The notes: generated by a model not told the origin, from the letters alone. A DNA stretch of 9,407 nt from a bacterium (GCA_021781935.1 JAJXVW010000015.1:1-9407), one strand, 5' to 3'; counted from the first letter of the stretch, positions 1 through 6,210 are shown. Numbers and translations: made by a program.

Positions 1-2
1 CG

Positions 3-1067
3 GAGCGGATGCGCGCGGCGGAGCGGAAAATCCCGCAGAAATCGTATTTCCAGATGCTCGGGACGGTTTCCGAAGGAAAGCGTACGGTCGCGATCGCGGG
101 CACGCACGGAAAGACGACGACGACCGGTATGCTTGGGAAATTGCTCATAGATGCGGGAGAATCGCCGACCGTCATCGTGGGATCCATCATGAAGGACTTC
201 GGGAGCAATTACGTCGCCGGAGCATCCGACCTCTTCGTGGTAGAAGCCTGTGAATATCGGGACCACCTCCTCGAGCTCTCGCCCGAGTGTCTCATCATCA
301 CGAATCTCGAGTGGGACCATACCGACTACTTCCCGTCGCTCGCGGCGCTCCAGGCGAGCTTCAAGACGGCGGCGGAAAAAGTTCCCGCGCATGGCGCCAT
401 CGTCACGAACCCGGGCCATCCGAATATCGCGCCGCTCGTGAGGGACGTGAAGGCGCGAGTCGTCGATTATACGAAGGAGCCCGCGCGCGATCTGCAGTTG
501 CCGGGGAATTTCAATGTCGACAATGCCCGCGCGGCCGCTGCGGCCGCGCGGGTCGTCCGTCCGGATCTCTCCGAAGCGTTACTGTCGGAATCGCTCGGTT
601 CGTTCCGAGGCACCTGGCGCCGTTTCGAGTACAAGGGCAAAACCGCAAACGGCGCCGACGTCTACGACGATTATGCGCATCACCCGACCGCCGTCAGGGA
701 GACCTTGAAAGCGTTGCGCGGAAAGGCGGTCGGGCGCGTCTACGTCGCGTTCCATCCGCATCTCTATAGCAGGACGAAGGATTTGCTTGAGGAGTTTTCT
801 ACCGCCTTTACCGACGCTGACCGGGTGTTCATCGCGCCCATTTACGCGGCTCGCGAGCTTGACGACGGGAGTGTCTCGAGCGAGCTTCTTGCGGAACGAA
901 TCTGCGAGCATGGCACGGAAGCGTGCGCCGCTTCGTTCGAAGCCATATCCGAGCTGCTCGGGGAAGCGGGCGAGAACGATCTCGTCATGACCATGGGCGC
1001 CGGCGATATATATAAGGTCGCTGACGGACTTGTCCGTACGCCCGTGAAAGTGGAAGACCCGCGCTGA
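3..1067 (+). CDS. murC: UDP-N-acetylmuramate--L-alanine ligase, 5'-truncated by window edge
   Basis: MurC is the cytoplasmic ATP-dependent ligase that adds L-alanine to UDP-MurNAc, the first amino acid of the peptidoglycan stem peptide. The reading frame is open to the left edge, so the N-terminal UDP-binding domain (roughly the first 100 residues of a 450-490 residue enzyme) lies outside the window; the ATG at 9 is internal. Counting from that ATG, the P-loop GTHGKTTTT is at 31-39, the Mur central-domain motifs VVEACEY (77-83) and TNLEWDHTDYF (98-108) follow, then NVDNARAA (169-176) and the C-terminal domain with DYAHHPTAVRETL (221-233). FHPHLYSRT (248-256), APIYAARE (276-283) and GAGDIY (330-335) match MurC better than the related ligase Mpl. 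The usual acidic EADESD segment is EACEYRD here. The gene ends 51 bases from a convergent gene and contains a 12-bp inverted repeat at 526-552. Identification is firm. Confidence 0.93.
   Translation, partial: ERMRAAERKIPQKSYFQMLGTVSEGKRTVAIAGTHGKTTTTGMLGKLLIDAGESPTVIVGSIMKDFGSNYVAGASDLFVVEACEYRDHLLELSPECLIITNLEWDHTDYFPSLAALQASFKTAAEKVPAHGAIVTNPGHPNIAPLVRDVKARVVDYTKEPARDLQLPGNFNVDNARAAAAAARVVRPDLSEALLSESLGSFRGTWRRFEYKGKTANGADVYDDYAHHPTAVRETLKALRGKAVGRVYVAFHPHLYSRTKDLLEEFSTAFTDADRVFIAPIYAARELDDGSVSSELLAERICEHGTEACAASFEAISELLGEAGENDLVMTMGAGDIYKVADGLVRTPVKVEDPR
526..552. repeat. Short-loop inverted repeat inside murC
   Basis: A perfect 12-bp inverted repeat (arms 526-537 and 541-552, loop CTG) lies in the codons for the Ala-rich helix of MurC (residues 173-182). 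GC-rich alanine codons make such palindromes easier to form by chance, but the perfect arms and 3-base loop resemble other hairpins in this window. Confidence 0.7.
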
Positions 1068-1069
1068 GG

Positions 1070-1106
1070 AAAAAAGAAGTGCGGCCAACCCGAAAGGTTG
1101 GCCGCA
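1070..1106 (-). terminator. Intrinsic terminator of the reverse-strand gene (convergent with murC)
   Basis: An 11-bp perfect stem (1080-1090 with 1096-1106, 5-base loop) is followed on the reverse strand by CTTC and then six T (complement of 1070-1075). It sits just past the stop of the reverse-strand gene and 12 bases beyond the murC stop. In the forward direction the hairpin is followed only by a weak T-poor stretch, so it is a good terminator for the reverse gene and at best a partial one for murC. Confidence 0.85.
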
Positions 1107-1118
1107 AGTCGCTTCTGG

Positions 1119-1970
1119 TCAGTGCGCGTACACGACCGCAAGATTCTTGAACAATCGGTACTTATCCGTCCGTCCCGTGTGGTATGAGTTGGGCGGCAGG
1201 TACCTATTCTTCGCGATCTGCCAGTTGAGACCCGCTTCTCGCGCCTGTAACTGAACAAGCGTCGGCAGGTCGATACCCTCGTGCGGCATGATGCAGCTTC
1301 CGAAGCCGGATCGTATGAGCGCGCTGAGCAGCCGATCATTGTTTTTGGCGTAGACCGGGTCGTTTCTTCGATGCAGGAATGCTTCCGGACGAATCGAGAA
1401 GAAGACCCAAATCTTTACGTTGTCTCGGTTGAACGAGCCGCAGAACCGGTCGCGTATCTGGTATACGACGCTCCGGTGTGCGTGGTCTCTCGGATCGTCT
1501 CGGAAAAGCGACCGCCGCCCGGCATGCGCGACGACCATCCGTTTCCCGTCACTGGCGACGATAATGGCGCATCCGCCGATGGAGGCCATGAATCCGGATT
1601 TTCTCGGGAGCTGGACGCCCTCGGCGAGTGCACCGCGGTAGAGCGTAACGTCATTCGTGAGGAGTATGCGCTCCGGCAGGTCTTCCGGGCGTACGATCCG
1701 TCCGTTGAACTCGGTCGGATGCGGCGCATACCACTGGGCGCATTCGTTCACCAACCGGCATGCCGCGGCGACGCGGGGAGCGAGGTAACGATCCAGTGCG
1801 CCGTCACGCGCTTTTTGAAGAGGCGCGAGCGACCAGTCGATCTCCTCGTCGGTTTTTTGGTCGCGGCCGAAGAGGTGGATGGTAAATTTCGGTACGGCGT
1901 TATACCACCCTATTTCCGTCTCTCGCGGCAGCGGGGCGGCGGTGTCGATGATTCGTACGTTCTCTGACAC
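1119..1970 (-). CDS. Divergent laccase-domain (YfiH/PgeF-like) protein, tentative
   Basis: A 283-residue protein if started at the GTG at 1970, which has an AAGGA Shine-Dalgarno 7 bases upstream. A longer open frame to 2165 would run into the divergent rsmI and is not favoured. No signal peptide or membrane segment is visible. The middle contains GGCAIIVASDGKR (132-144) followed by VVAHAGRRSL (146-155). This resembles the ADCxP and HAGWRG metal-site motifs of the YfiH/YlmD/PgeF family, with the Cys and His kept but Asp and Trp replaced. Further on, FFSIRPEAF (190-198) could match the family's GPSI segment, and the end (IDLPTLVQLQ, then GLN, then SYHTGR and NLAVV) matches the usual DLxxxNxxQL...GR pattern loosely. 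The ~130-residue N-terminal part is unrecognised. Family members have been described as purine-nucleoside-processing or peptidoglycan-related enzymes; activity here is not predictable. It is divergent from rsmI with ~79 bases between the starts. The gene is real; the family call is moderate. Confidence 0.6.
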   Translation of the reverse strand: MSENVRIIDTAAPLPRETEIGWYNAVPKFTIHLFGRDQKTDEEIDWSLAPLQKARDGALDRYLAPRVAAACRLVNECAQWYAPHPTEFNGRIVRPEDLPERILLTNDVTLYRGALAEGVQLPRKSGFMASIGGCAIIVASDGKRMVVAHAGRRSLFRDDPRDHAHRSVVYQIRDRFCGSFNRDNVKIWVFFSIRPEAFLHRRNDPVYAKNNDRLLSALIRSGFGSCIMPHEGIDLPTLVQLQAREAGLNWQIAKNRYLPPNSYHTGRTDKYRLFKNLAVVYAH

Positions 1971-1977
1971 GATAGGT

Positions 1978-1982
1978 TCCTT
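1978..1982 (-). promoter_or_regulatory. Ribosome binding site deciding the GTG start at 1970
   Basis: AAGGA on the reverse strand, 7 bases before the GTG at 1970. It favours this start over upstream ATG codons that would overlap the divergent rsmI gene. Confidence 0.65.
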
Positions 1983-2033
1983 CGTAATGAACTCCGATCG
2001 AACCTTGCCACAACCGGATCCGTGAGTCAACTG

Positions 2034-2042
2034 TGCTACAGT
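2034..2042 (+). promoter_or_regulatory. Extended -10 promoter of rsmI, predicted leaderless
   Basis: TG-C-TACAGT (TG at 2034-2035, hexamer 2037-2042) is an extended -10 element. It ends 7 bases before the ATG at 2050, so transcription would start at or within a base or two of the start codon. No Shine-Dalgarno precedes the ATG and no convincing -35 hexamer is seen at the normal distance. The GTG at 2041 overlaps the hexamer and is therefore an unlikely start. Confidence 0.6.
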
Positions 2043-2049
2043 GCGACGC

Positions 2050-2739
2050 ATGCAAGAGCGGGGGAGACTCTCCATCGTGGGCACGCCGATCGGCAATCTC
2101 GGCGACATAACCTTCCGTGCGGTCGAGGTCTTGAAGCAGGCCGATGCGGTCGTCTGCGAAGACACCCGCGTCTCGGCGAAATTGCTCGCACGCTACGGCA
2201 TCGAAAAACCGCTTGTCATCTATCATGCGCGCAGCGGAAAGATTGCGGGCGATCGCGTACTCGCGCTCCTTGCGGAAGGTAAGCATCTCGCGCTCGTGAC
2301 CGACGCCGGCACGCCCGGCATAAGCGACCCGGGCGCGGAGCTCGTGGCGCGCGTGCGCGAACGGCTGAAAGACGGCGTGCGCATCGACGCGGTCCCGGGA
2401 CCTTCGGCGCTCGCGGCGGCGCTCTCCATTGCCGGACTGCCGACCGCGCAATTCGTATTCCTCGGGTTTCTGCCGCACAAGAAGGGGAGACAGACGCTCT
2501 TTCGGGAGATTGCGGACGAGGAGCGCGCCGTCGTGTTCTACGAATCGCCGCATCGCATCCAAAAGGCGCTCCTTTCGCTCGCCGAGACGCTCCCCGAGGG
2601 ACGGCGCGTCGCCGTGTGCCGGGAACTCACGAAGATGCACGAGTCGGTCGTCGAAGGCGCGCCGGCGGAAGTCGCAGCCTATTTCGCCACGCACACGGAC
2701 GAGGTGCGCGGGGAGTTCGTGGTCATCGTGGCTCCCTAG
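2050..2739 (+). CDS. rsmI: 16S rRNA (cytidine1402-2'-O)-methyltransferase, short form
   Basis: RsmI transfers a methyl group from S-adenosylmethionine to the 2'-O of C1402 in 16S rRNA, in the decoding centre. The 229-residue protein has the whole tetrapyrrole-methylase-type fold: SIVGTPIGNLGD (8-19), AVVCEDTR (33-40), LVTDAGTPGISDPG (82-95), AVPGPSALAAALSIAGLP (114-131), FLGFLPHKKG (137-146) and VFYESPHRI (162-170), closing with EVRGEFVVIVA. Common RsmI proteins are about 280 residues with an extra C-terminal helical domain; this one ends right after the catalytic domain. I chose the ATG at 2050 over the in-frame GTG at 2041 because the GTG lies in the predicted -10 element. The gene is followed by its own terminator. 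Confidence 0.93.
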   Translation: MQERGRLSIVGTPIGNLGDITFRAVEVLKQADAVVCEDTRVSAKLLARYGIEKPLVIYHARSGKIAGDRVLALLAEGKHLALVTDAGTPGISDPGAELVARVRERLKDGVRIDAVPGPSALAAALSIAGLPTAQFVFLGFLPHKKGRQTLFREIADEERAVVFYESPHRIQKALLSLAETLPEGRRVAVCRELTKMHESVVEGAPAEVAAYFATHTDEVRGEFVVIVAP

Positions 2740-2749
2740 ACCCTCGCCG

Positions 2750-2793
2750 TCGCGTGCCCGGACGGGAGTGCAGGACGGGTTGCGCGATTTTTT
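2750..2793 (+). terminator. Probable intrinsic terminator after rsmI
   Basis: The arms 2750-2760 and 2776-2787 pair over about 11 bp with one bulged T and G-U wobbles, enclosing a 15-base loop, and are followed at once by six T (2788-2793). The T-run overlaps the -35 element proposed for the next gene, so terminator and promoter are packed together. Confidence 0.6.
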
Positions 2794-2819
2794 GAAACGG
2801 GTCTAGAATGGGGTATCAT
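2792..2819 (+). promoter_or_regulatory. Promoter of the small membrane protein gene
   Basis: TTGAAA (2792-2797) and TATCAT (2814-2819) are separated by 16 bases, each one mismatch from the sigma-70-type consensus. The hexamer ends 6 bases before the ATG at 2826, again placing the transcript start on the start codon. A competing pair, TTGCGC (2780-2785) and TAGAAT (2804-2809) with an 18-base spacer, would give a leader of about 10 bases. Confidence 0.6.
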
Positions 2820-2825
2820 GCCGGC

Positions 2826-3116
2826 ATGTCCAGATCATCCGCACTCATCCTGCTCGGGATTCTCATCATGCTCACGCCGTTCTCGGGACTTCCGTCGGGA
2901 TTCCGGGACGTGCTTGCGCTCATATTCGGCGCTCTCGTGCTCGGCATCGGGTTCTTCATTCGCGCAAAGGAGATTCCGAAACCGGAGAACGTCGTCTCGC
3001 CGCAGCGAGAACCCGCGCCGTCGTCGCTGACCGGCGAGCCGCACGCGCCGGACGTTCTTCCTGAAATGCATCCGATCGCGGAGACGGAACCGCCGCACGG
3101 CGTCTCGCCGATCTAA
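2826..3116 (+). CDS. Small two-helix membrane protein of unknown function
   Basis: A 96-residue protein not recognised as a known family. Two hydrophobic stretches, about residues 5-19 (SALILLGILIML core) and 28-45 (DVLALIFGALVLGIGFFI), are joined by a short FSGLPSGFRD loop and form a likely helical hairpin in the membrane. RAK follows the second helix, suggesting both ends are cytoplasmic. The remaining ~48 residues are a Pro/Glu-rich, probably disordered tail. An upstream in-frame ATG at 2808 would add six residues, but it overlaps an alternative -10 hexamer and has no Shine-Dalgarno, so I prefer 2826. The gene has its own promoter and lies 52 bases before the TraG-like ATPase gene. It could be a membrane partner for that otherwise soluble ATPase, but nothing in the sequence shows this. 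Confidence 0.75.
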   Translation: MSRSSALILLGILIMLTPFSGLPSGFRDVLALIFGALVLGIGFFIRAKEIPKPENVVSPQREPAPSSLTGEPHAPDVLPEMHPIAETEPPHGVSPI

Positions 3117-3152
3117 CGCCAGTTGCGCATGCGGCTGACCTCTAACGAGGTT

Positions 3153-3161
3153 TGCTACAAT
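3153..3161 (+). promoter_or_regulatory. Extended -10 promoter of the TraG-like gene, predicted leaderless
   Basis: TG-C-TACAAT (TG at 3153-3154, hexamer 3156-3161) ends exactly 7 bases before the ATG at 3169, the same spacing and nearly the same hexamer as at rsmI. There is no Shine-Dalgarno. A small 4-bp hairpin (CCTC, TAAC loop, GAGG; 3139-3150) lies just upstream in the -20 to -30 region. Confidence 0.65.
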
Positions 3162-3168
3162 AGGTACG

Positions 3169-4980
3169 ATGCATAATCCCGAACGGGTTACGTACTTTGC
3201 CGCGACCGATAGTCGCGGGAAACGCGTGCCATTCGGTATCAAGTCGAAGGATCGCAGCCGCCACATGTACGTGATCGGCAAGACGGGCATGGGCAAGTCC
3301 ACCTTGCTCGAGAACATGGCCATCCAGGATATCAGGAACGGCGAGGGGATGGCGTTCATCGACCCGCACGGCAGCGCGGTCGAGACGCTTCTCGACTACG
3401 TCCCGGAAGAGCGTATCAAAGACGTCGTCTATTTCGCGCCGTTCGATCTCGATCAGCCGCTCGCGTTTAACGTCATGGAAGATGTGGGCTACGACAAGCG
3501 CCATCTCGTGACCTCCGGTCTTATGGCCACCTTCAAGAAGATCTGGCAGGACGCCTGGAGCGCGCGCATGGAGTATATCCTCACGAACACGCTCCTCGCG
3601 CTCCTCGAATACCCGGACGCGACCTTGCTCGGCGTCAATCGCATGTATACCGACAAGGCGTACCGCAAGAAGGTCGTTGACAACGTGAAGGACCCGATCG
3701 TGAAGGATTTCTGGACGAAAGAGTTCGCCAATTACACCGATCGTTTTACGCAGGAGGCGACACCGGCCATCCAGAACAAGATAGGCCAGTTCACGAGCAA
3801 TCCCTTGATTCGAAATATCATCGGGCAGCCGCGGTCGTCGTTCGACATCCGCGAACTCATGGACAACCGGAAGATCCTCCTCGTGAATCTCTCGAAGGGA
3901 CGCGTGGGCGACGTGAACATGCGGCTCCTTGGATCGATGATAACGACGCGCATCTTCCTCGCAGCGATGAGCCGCGCGGAGCTTTCGAATGCTGAATTGA
4001 AGCGCGCGCCGAACTTCTACTTTTACGTAGACGAATTCCAGAACTTCGCGAACGAAACGTTCTCGGACATACTCTCCGAGGCGCGCAAATACAACCTGAA
4101 TCTCGTCATCGCCCACCAGTATATCGAGCAGATGGAAGAAGAGGTGGCGGCAGCCGTGTTCGGCAACGTGGGCACGACGATCGCGTTCCGCGTCGGTCCT
4201 TTTGACGCCGAAAAGATGGAACCGGTCTTCGCGCCGGAGTTCACGCAGGAAGACCTTGTGAATCTCGGGTTTGCGCAGGTCTACCTTACGCTCATGATTG
4301 ACGGTATCGGCAGCCGCCCGTTCTCGGCGCAGACGTTGCCGCCCATCGAGCCGCCGCAAGCAAACTATCGCGACCAGGTAATCGAAGCGTCCCGCACCGC
4401 CTATGGGCACCCGCGCACCGAGGTGGAATCGGCGGTGTATGAGGATCTCGCCTCGACCGCGAACGAGCAGCCGGCGGAACCGAAGCCGCGCCGTTTTCCG
4501 CAAGGCAGTGAGGCGCGCGTGCCGCGCCCGCAGGAGCGCGAACGCCGGTATCCCGCCCCGCGCGCCCCCGCCCCGGATCTCGCTCCGCGCGAAGAACGTC
4601 CGATGCCGCCGTCGTCCGGCAAGAGCGCGGGTGAACTCAAAGCGATACTGCGTTCCATGGCCGAGAAGACCGACGCGGAACGCGGACAGAAGGAGAAGAG
4701 CAACAAACAGTCCCTGAAGGGAGCTCTTGCGGACGTGATTGCCCGCAACGCGGGTGTTGGTTCCGCACCTTCGCAATCGAAGCCGGAGCGCGAGCCGACG
4801 AGCTTCGAGAGCCCCAGGCGGGAAGCGCCGCCGCGTCCGCGCGACATTCCGACCCGGCCCGCTGCGCCCATAACCGACCCTCGGCGTGAACTTCCCAGAG
4901 GCGAGAGCCGCGCTGAGAAGAAGCCTCCGTTCGAGGTTCCGGAGGATGAGCTCCGTCGCGTTCTCAAAGGGGAGACCTGA
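3169..4980 (+). CDS. VirD4/TraG-like type IV coupling ATPase, soluble form
   Basis: A 603-residue P-loop ATPase of the VirD4/TraG/TraD (HerA-FtsK) superfamily, which moves DNA or protein substrates across membranes. Walker A GKTGMGKST is at 37-45 and Walker B FYFYVDEFQNF at 283-293. These are followed by the characteristic SDILSEARKYNLNLVIAHQYIEQ region (299-321; a TraM-recognition-like segment with the sensor Gln/His). IDPHGSAVETLLDYVPEERIKDVVYFAP (64-91) is also typical of this CPR-type group. No membrane helix precedes the Walker A motif, unlike classical VirD4, so membrane attachment would need a partner. From about 435 to 590 the protein is Pro/Arg/Glu-rich and probably disordered, interrupted by a helical patch (SAGELKAILRSMAEK, 486-500), and it ends with a short FEVPEDELRRVL segment. 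The secreted ComEA-type gene starts 12 bases downstream, suggesting co-transcription. No relaxase or VirB-like genes are in view, so a role in conjugation, DNA uptake or pilus function is undecided. Confidence 0.87.
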   Translation: MHNPERVTYFAATDSRGKRVPFGIKSKDRSRHMYVIGKTGMGKSTLLENMAIQDIRNGEGMAFIDPHGSAVETLLDYVPEERIKDVVYFAPFDLDQPLAFNVMEDVGYDKRHLVTSGLMATFKKIWQDAWSARMEYILTNTLLALLEYPDATLLGVNRMYTDKAYRKKVVDNVKDPIVKDFWTKEFANYTDRFTQEATPAIQNKIGQFTSNPLIRNIIGQPRSSFDIRELMDNRKILLVNLSKGRVGDVNMRLLGSMITTRIFLAAMSRAELSNAELKRAPNFYFYVDEFQNFANETFSDILSEARKYNLNLVIAHQYIEQMEEEVAAAVFGNVGTTIAFRVGPFDAEKMEPVFAPEFTQEDLVNLGFAQVYLTLMIDGIGSRPFSAQTLPPIEPPQANYRDQVIEASRTAYGHPRTEVESAVYEDLASTANEQPAEPKPRRFPQGSEARVPRPQERERRYPAPRAPAPDLAPREERPMPPSSGKSAGELKAILRSMAEKTDAERGQKEKSNKQSLKGALADVIARNAGVGSAPSQSKPEREPTSFESPRREAPPRPRDIPTRPAAPITDPRRELPRGESRAEKKPPFEVPEDELRRVLKGET

Positions 4981-4992
4981 ACCGTATTTATC

Positions 4993-6114
4993 ATGAACGC
5001 ACGCGCTCGCACCTGCGCACTCGTACTGACTTCCTGCTTCACGCTCGCGGTTCCCGCGTCGGCACTCGCTGCCGTCGACGTCAATACGGCGTCCGCGTCT
5101 GAGCTCGAGACATTGCCGGGCATAGGACCGTCAAAAGCCACCGCCATACTCGAATACCGTGCGGCGCACGGGGCCTTCTCACGTCCGAGCGACCTTCAGA
5201 AGGTGAGCGGCATCGGACCGGCAACCTACGCGAATCTCGCTGCGCTCATCACCGTGGGGGAAGCGTCTCCTGCGGCGGCGCAGCCTGTGGCTGTGCCGCC
5301 GCAGGAAACATCGGATCCCGCACCGCCCGTCCCGTCCGGGTTCGACCTCATGGAAAACGGCACCACGACCGCGTTTGCGGACGTCCCGTTCCGGTTTGCC
5401 GCGAGCGCGCCGGCCGGTTCGTCGCTCGTATGGAATTTCGGCGACGGTTCGACCGGTACGGGAAATCCGACAGAGAAGCTCTACCGGTATCCGGGTGTCT
5501 ACCGCGTCGAAGCGTATGCGTCCGGTGCCGCCGCGCAGGGCATGACGGTGCACGTCATCCGGGCATCCGTGCGCATCGTCTCCGTGACGGGAGAGGGCAT
5601 AACGCTCGAGAACGACGATGCCGCAGAACTCGATATATCCGGATGGCGCCTTTCTGCCGGAACGGTCTTTTTCCGCTTCCCGCGCGGCTCCGTGCTTCTT
5701 GCGGGCGATCCGGTGCTTTTCTCGTCCTCGATTACGGGTCTCCCGGTTTCCTTTGACGCGTACCTGTCGTATCCGGACGGCATCATCGCGGCGCGATATG
5801 AGCCGGTGCAACCTGCGCTGCCGAGTGCGGGTTCTCATACGATGAAGTCGGTCGAGAGCATTACGAGCGTAAGTCATCCGACGCATGCACAAGAGATCGT
5901 AAGCGCCCCCCGCGGGACGGACGGAGTACCGATCCCGCGGGGGGCGGCCGTAGCCGCGACGGCCACCGATCCCGCGGCGTTCGCGTCCGCGCTGTCTGCC
6001 GACGCCACGGAAGCAACGGTTCCCGGAGTCCTCGCTGGACTCACTCCGTCTTCCTGGCTCATCGGCGCGTTATCCATACTCACGGTAGCTGGCGGAGCGC
6101 TCCTTATCCTCTAA
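4993..6114 (+). CDS. Secreted membrane-anchored ComEA-type HhH / PKD / lamin-tail protein
   Basis: A 373-residue exported protein. A signal peptide spans about 1-27 (hydrophobic VLTSCFTLAVPASA then ALAA). It is followed by a ComEA-type double helix-hairpin-helix domain (29-88) starting VDVNTASASELETLPGIGP, with the two hairpins LPGIGPSKA (41-49) and VSGIGPATYANL (71-82), which binds double-stranded DNA without sequence specificity. After a Pro/Ala linker (90-116) comes a PKD-like beta domain (about 125-189; WNFGDGS at 147-153 and YPGVYRVEAYA at 166-176). A lamin-tail-like domain follows (about 192-275; ITLENDDAAELDISGWRL at 203-220, FPRGSVLLAGDP at 229-240). A second low-complexity linker precedes a C-terminal membrane helix (353-373) ending in LLIL. 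ComEA normally hands incoming DNA to ComEC at the cell surface; here the DNA-binding part would be displayed outside on adhesion-type domains. No good Shine-Dalgarno is seen, and the 12-base gap suggests an operon with the upstream ATPase. Two strong inverted repeats fall in the two linkers. Confidence 0.85.
   Translation: MNARARTCALVLTSCFTLAVPASALAAVDVNTASASELETLPGIGPSKATAILEYRAAHGAFSRPSDLQKVSGIGPATYANLAALITVGEASPAAAQPVAVPPQETSDPAPPVPSGFDLMENGTTTAFADVPFRFAASAPAGSSLVWNFGDGSTGTGNPTEKLYRYPGVYRVEAYASGAAAQGMTVHVIRASVRIVSVTGEGITLENDDAAELDISGWRLSAGTVFFRFPRGSVLLAGDPVLFSSSITGLPVSFDAYLSYPDGIIAARYEPVQPALPSAGSHTMKSVESITSVSHPTHAQEIVSAPRGTDGVPIPRGAAVAATATDPAAFASALSADATEATVPGVLAGLTPSSWLIGALSILTVAGGALLIL
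5268..5306. repeat. Long inverted repeat in the HhH-PKD linker
   Basis: Arms 5268-5285 and 5289-5306 pair over 18 bp with one G-U wobble and a 3-base TGT loop. It lies in codons for residues 92-105, the Ala/Pro linker between the ComEA and PKD domains. There is no T-run after it, so it is not a classical terminator. Confidence 0.75.
5904..5946. repeat. Inverted repeat in the lamin-tail to membrane-anchor linker
   Basis: Arms 5904-5917 and 5933-5946 are perfectly complementary over 14 bp with a 15-base loop. It lies in codons 304-318, the low-complexity linker before the C-terminal membrane helix of the ComEA-type protein. Confidence 0.75.
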
Positions 6115-6121
6115 GCGGTAA

Positions 6122-6164
6122 CCGCCGCCTTCGGTCGAAGTCCGACTTCGACCGAAGGCGGCGG
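6122..6164. repeat. 20-bp perfect hairpin between the ComEA-type gene and the sugar genes
   Basis: Arms 6122-6141 and 6145-6164 are perfectly complementary with a 3-base CCG loop. It starts 8 bases after the stop codon and probably ends or protects the upstream transcript, although no U-tract follows on either strand. A smaller palindrome, GCGGTAACCGC (6115-6125), overlaps its left edge. The rest of the gap (6165-6210) is AT-richer and may hold the promoter of the next gene, but no convincing pair of hexamers was found. Confidence 0.8.
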
Positions 6165-6210
6165 GGAGTCGCAGGAATCCATTTTCCGTATTAGGCTTCA
6201 TGCAATAAGT

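Noticed and set aside
1068..1118. A small RNA gene or attenuator between murC and the reverse-strand gene.
   Set aside because: The hairpin plus reverse-strand T-run is fully explained as a terminator for the reverse gene.
1281..1967. A 228-codon forward frame opposite the laccase-like gene.
   Set aside because: The reverse frame has a good start with Shine-Dalgarno, a terminator in the right place and family-like motifs; the forward frame has none of these.
1971..2165. N-terminal extension of the reverse-strand gene to an upstream ATG.
   Set aside because: It would overlap rsmI coding sequence and its promoter, and the extra residues have no family resemblance; the GTG at 1970 has an AAGGA site.
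3142..4776. A 544-codon open frame on the reverse strand opposite the TraG-like gene.
   Set aside because: It lies antisense to a well-supported ATPase with intact motifs. Its Arg/His/Val-rich translation has no recognisable domain, as expected from the complement of GC-rich codons.
4500..4940. A DNA repeat array in the Pro/Arg-rich tail of the TraG-like protein.
   Set aside because: The low complexity is at the amino-acid level; no regular DNA period or repeated unit could be found by eye.
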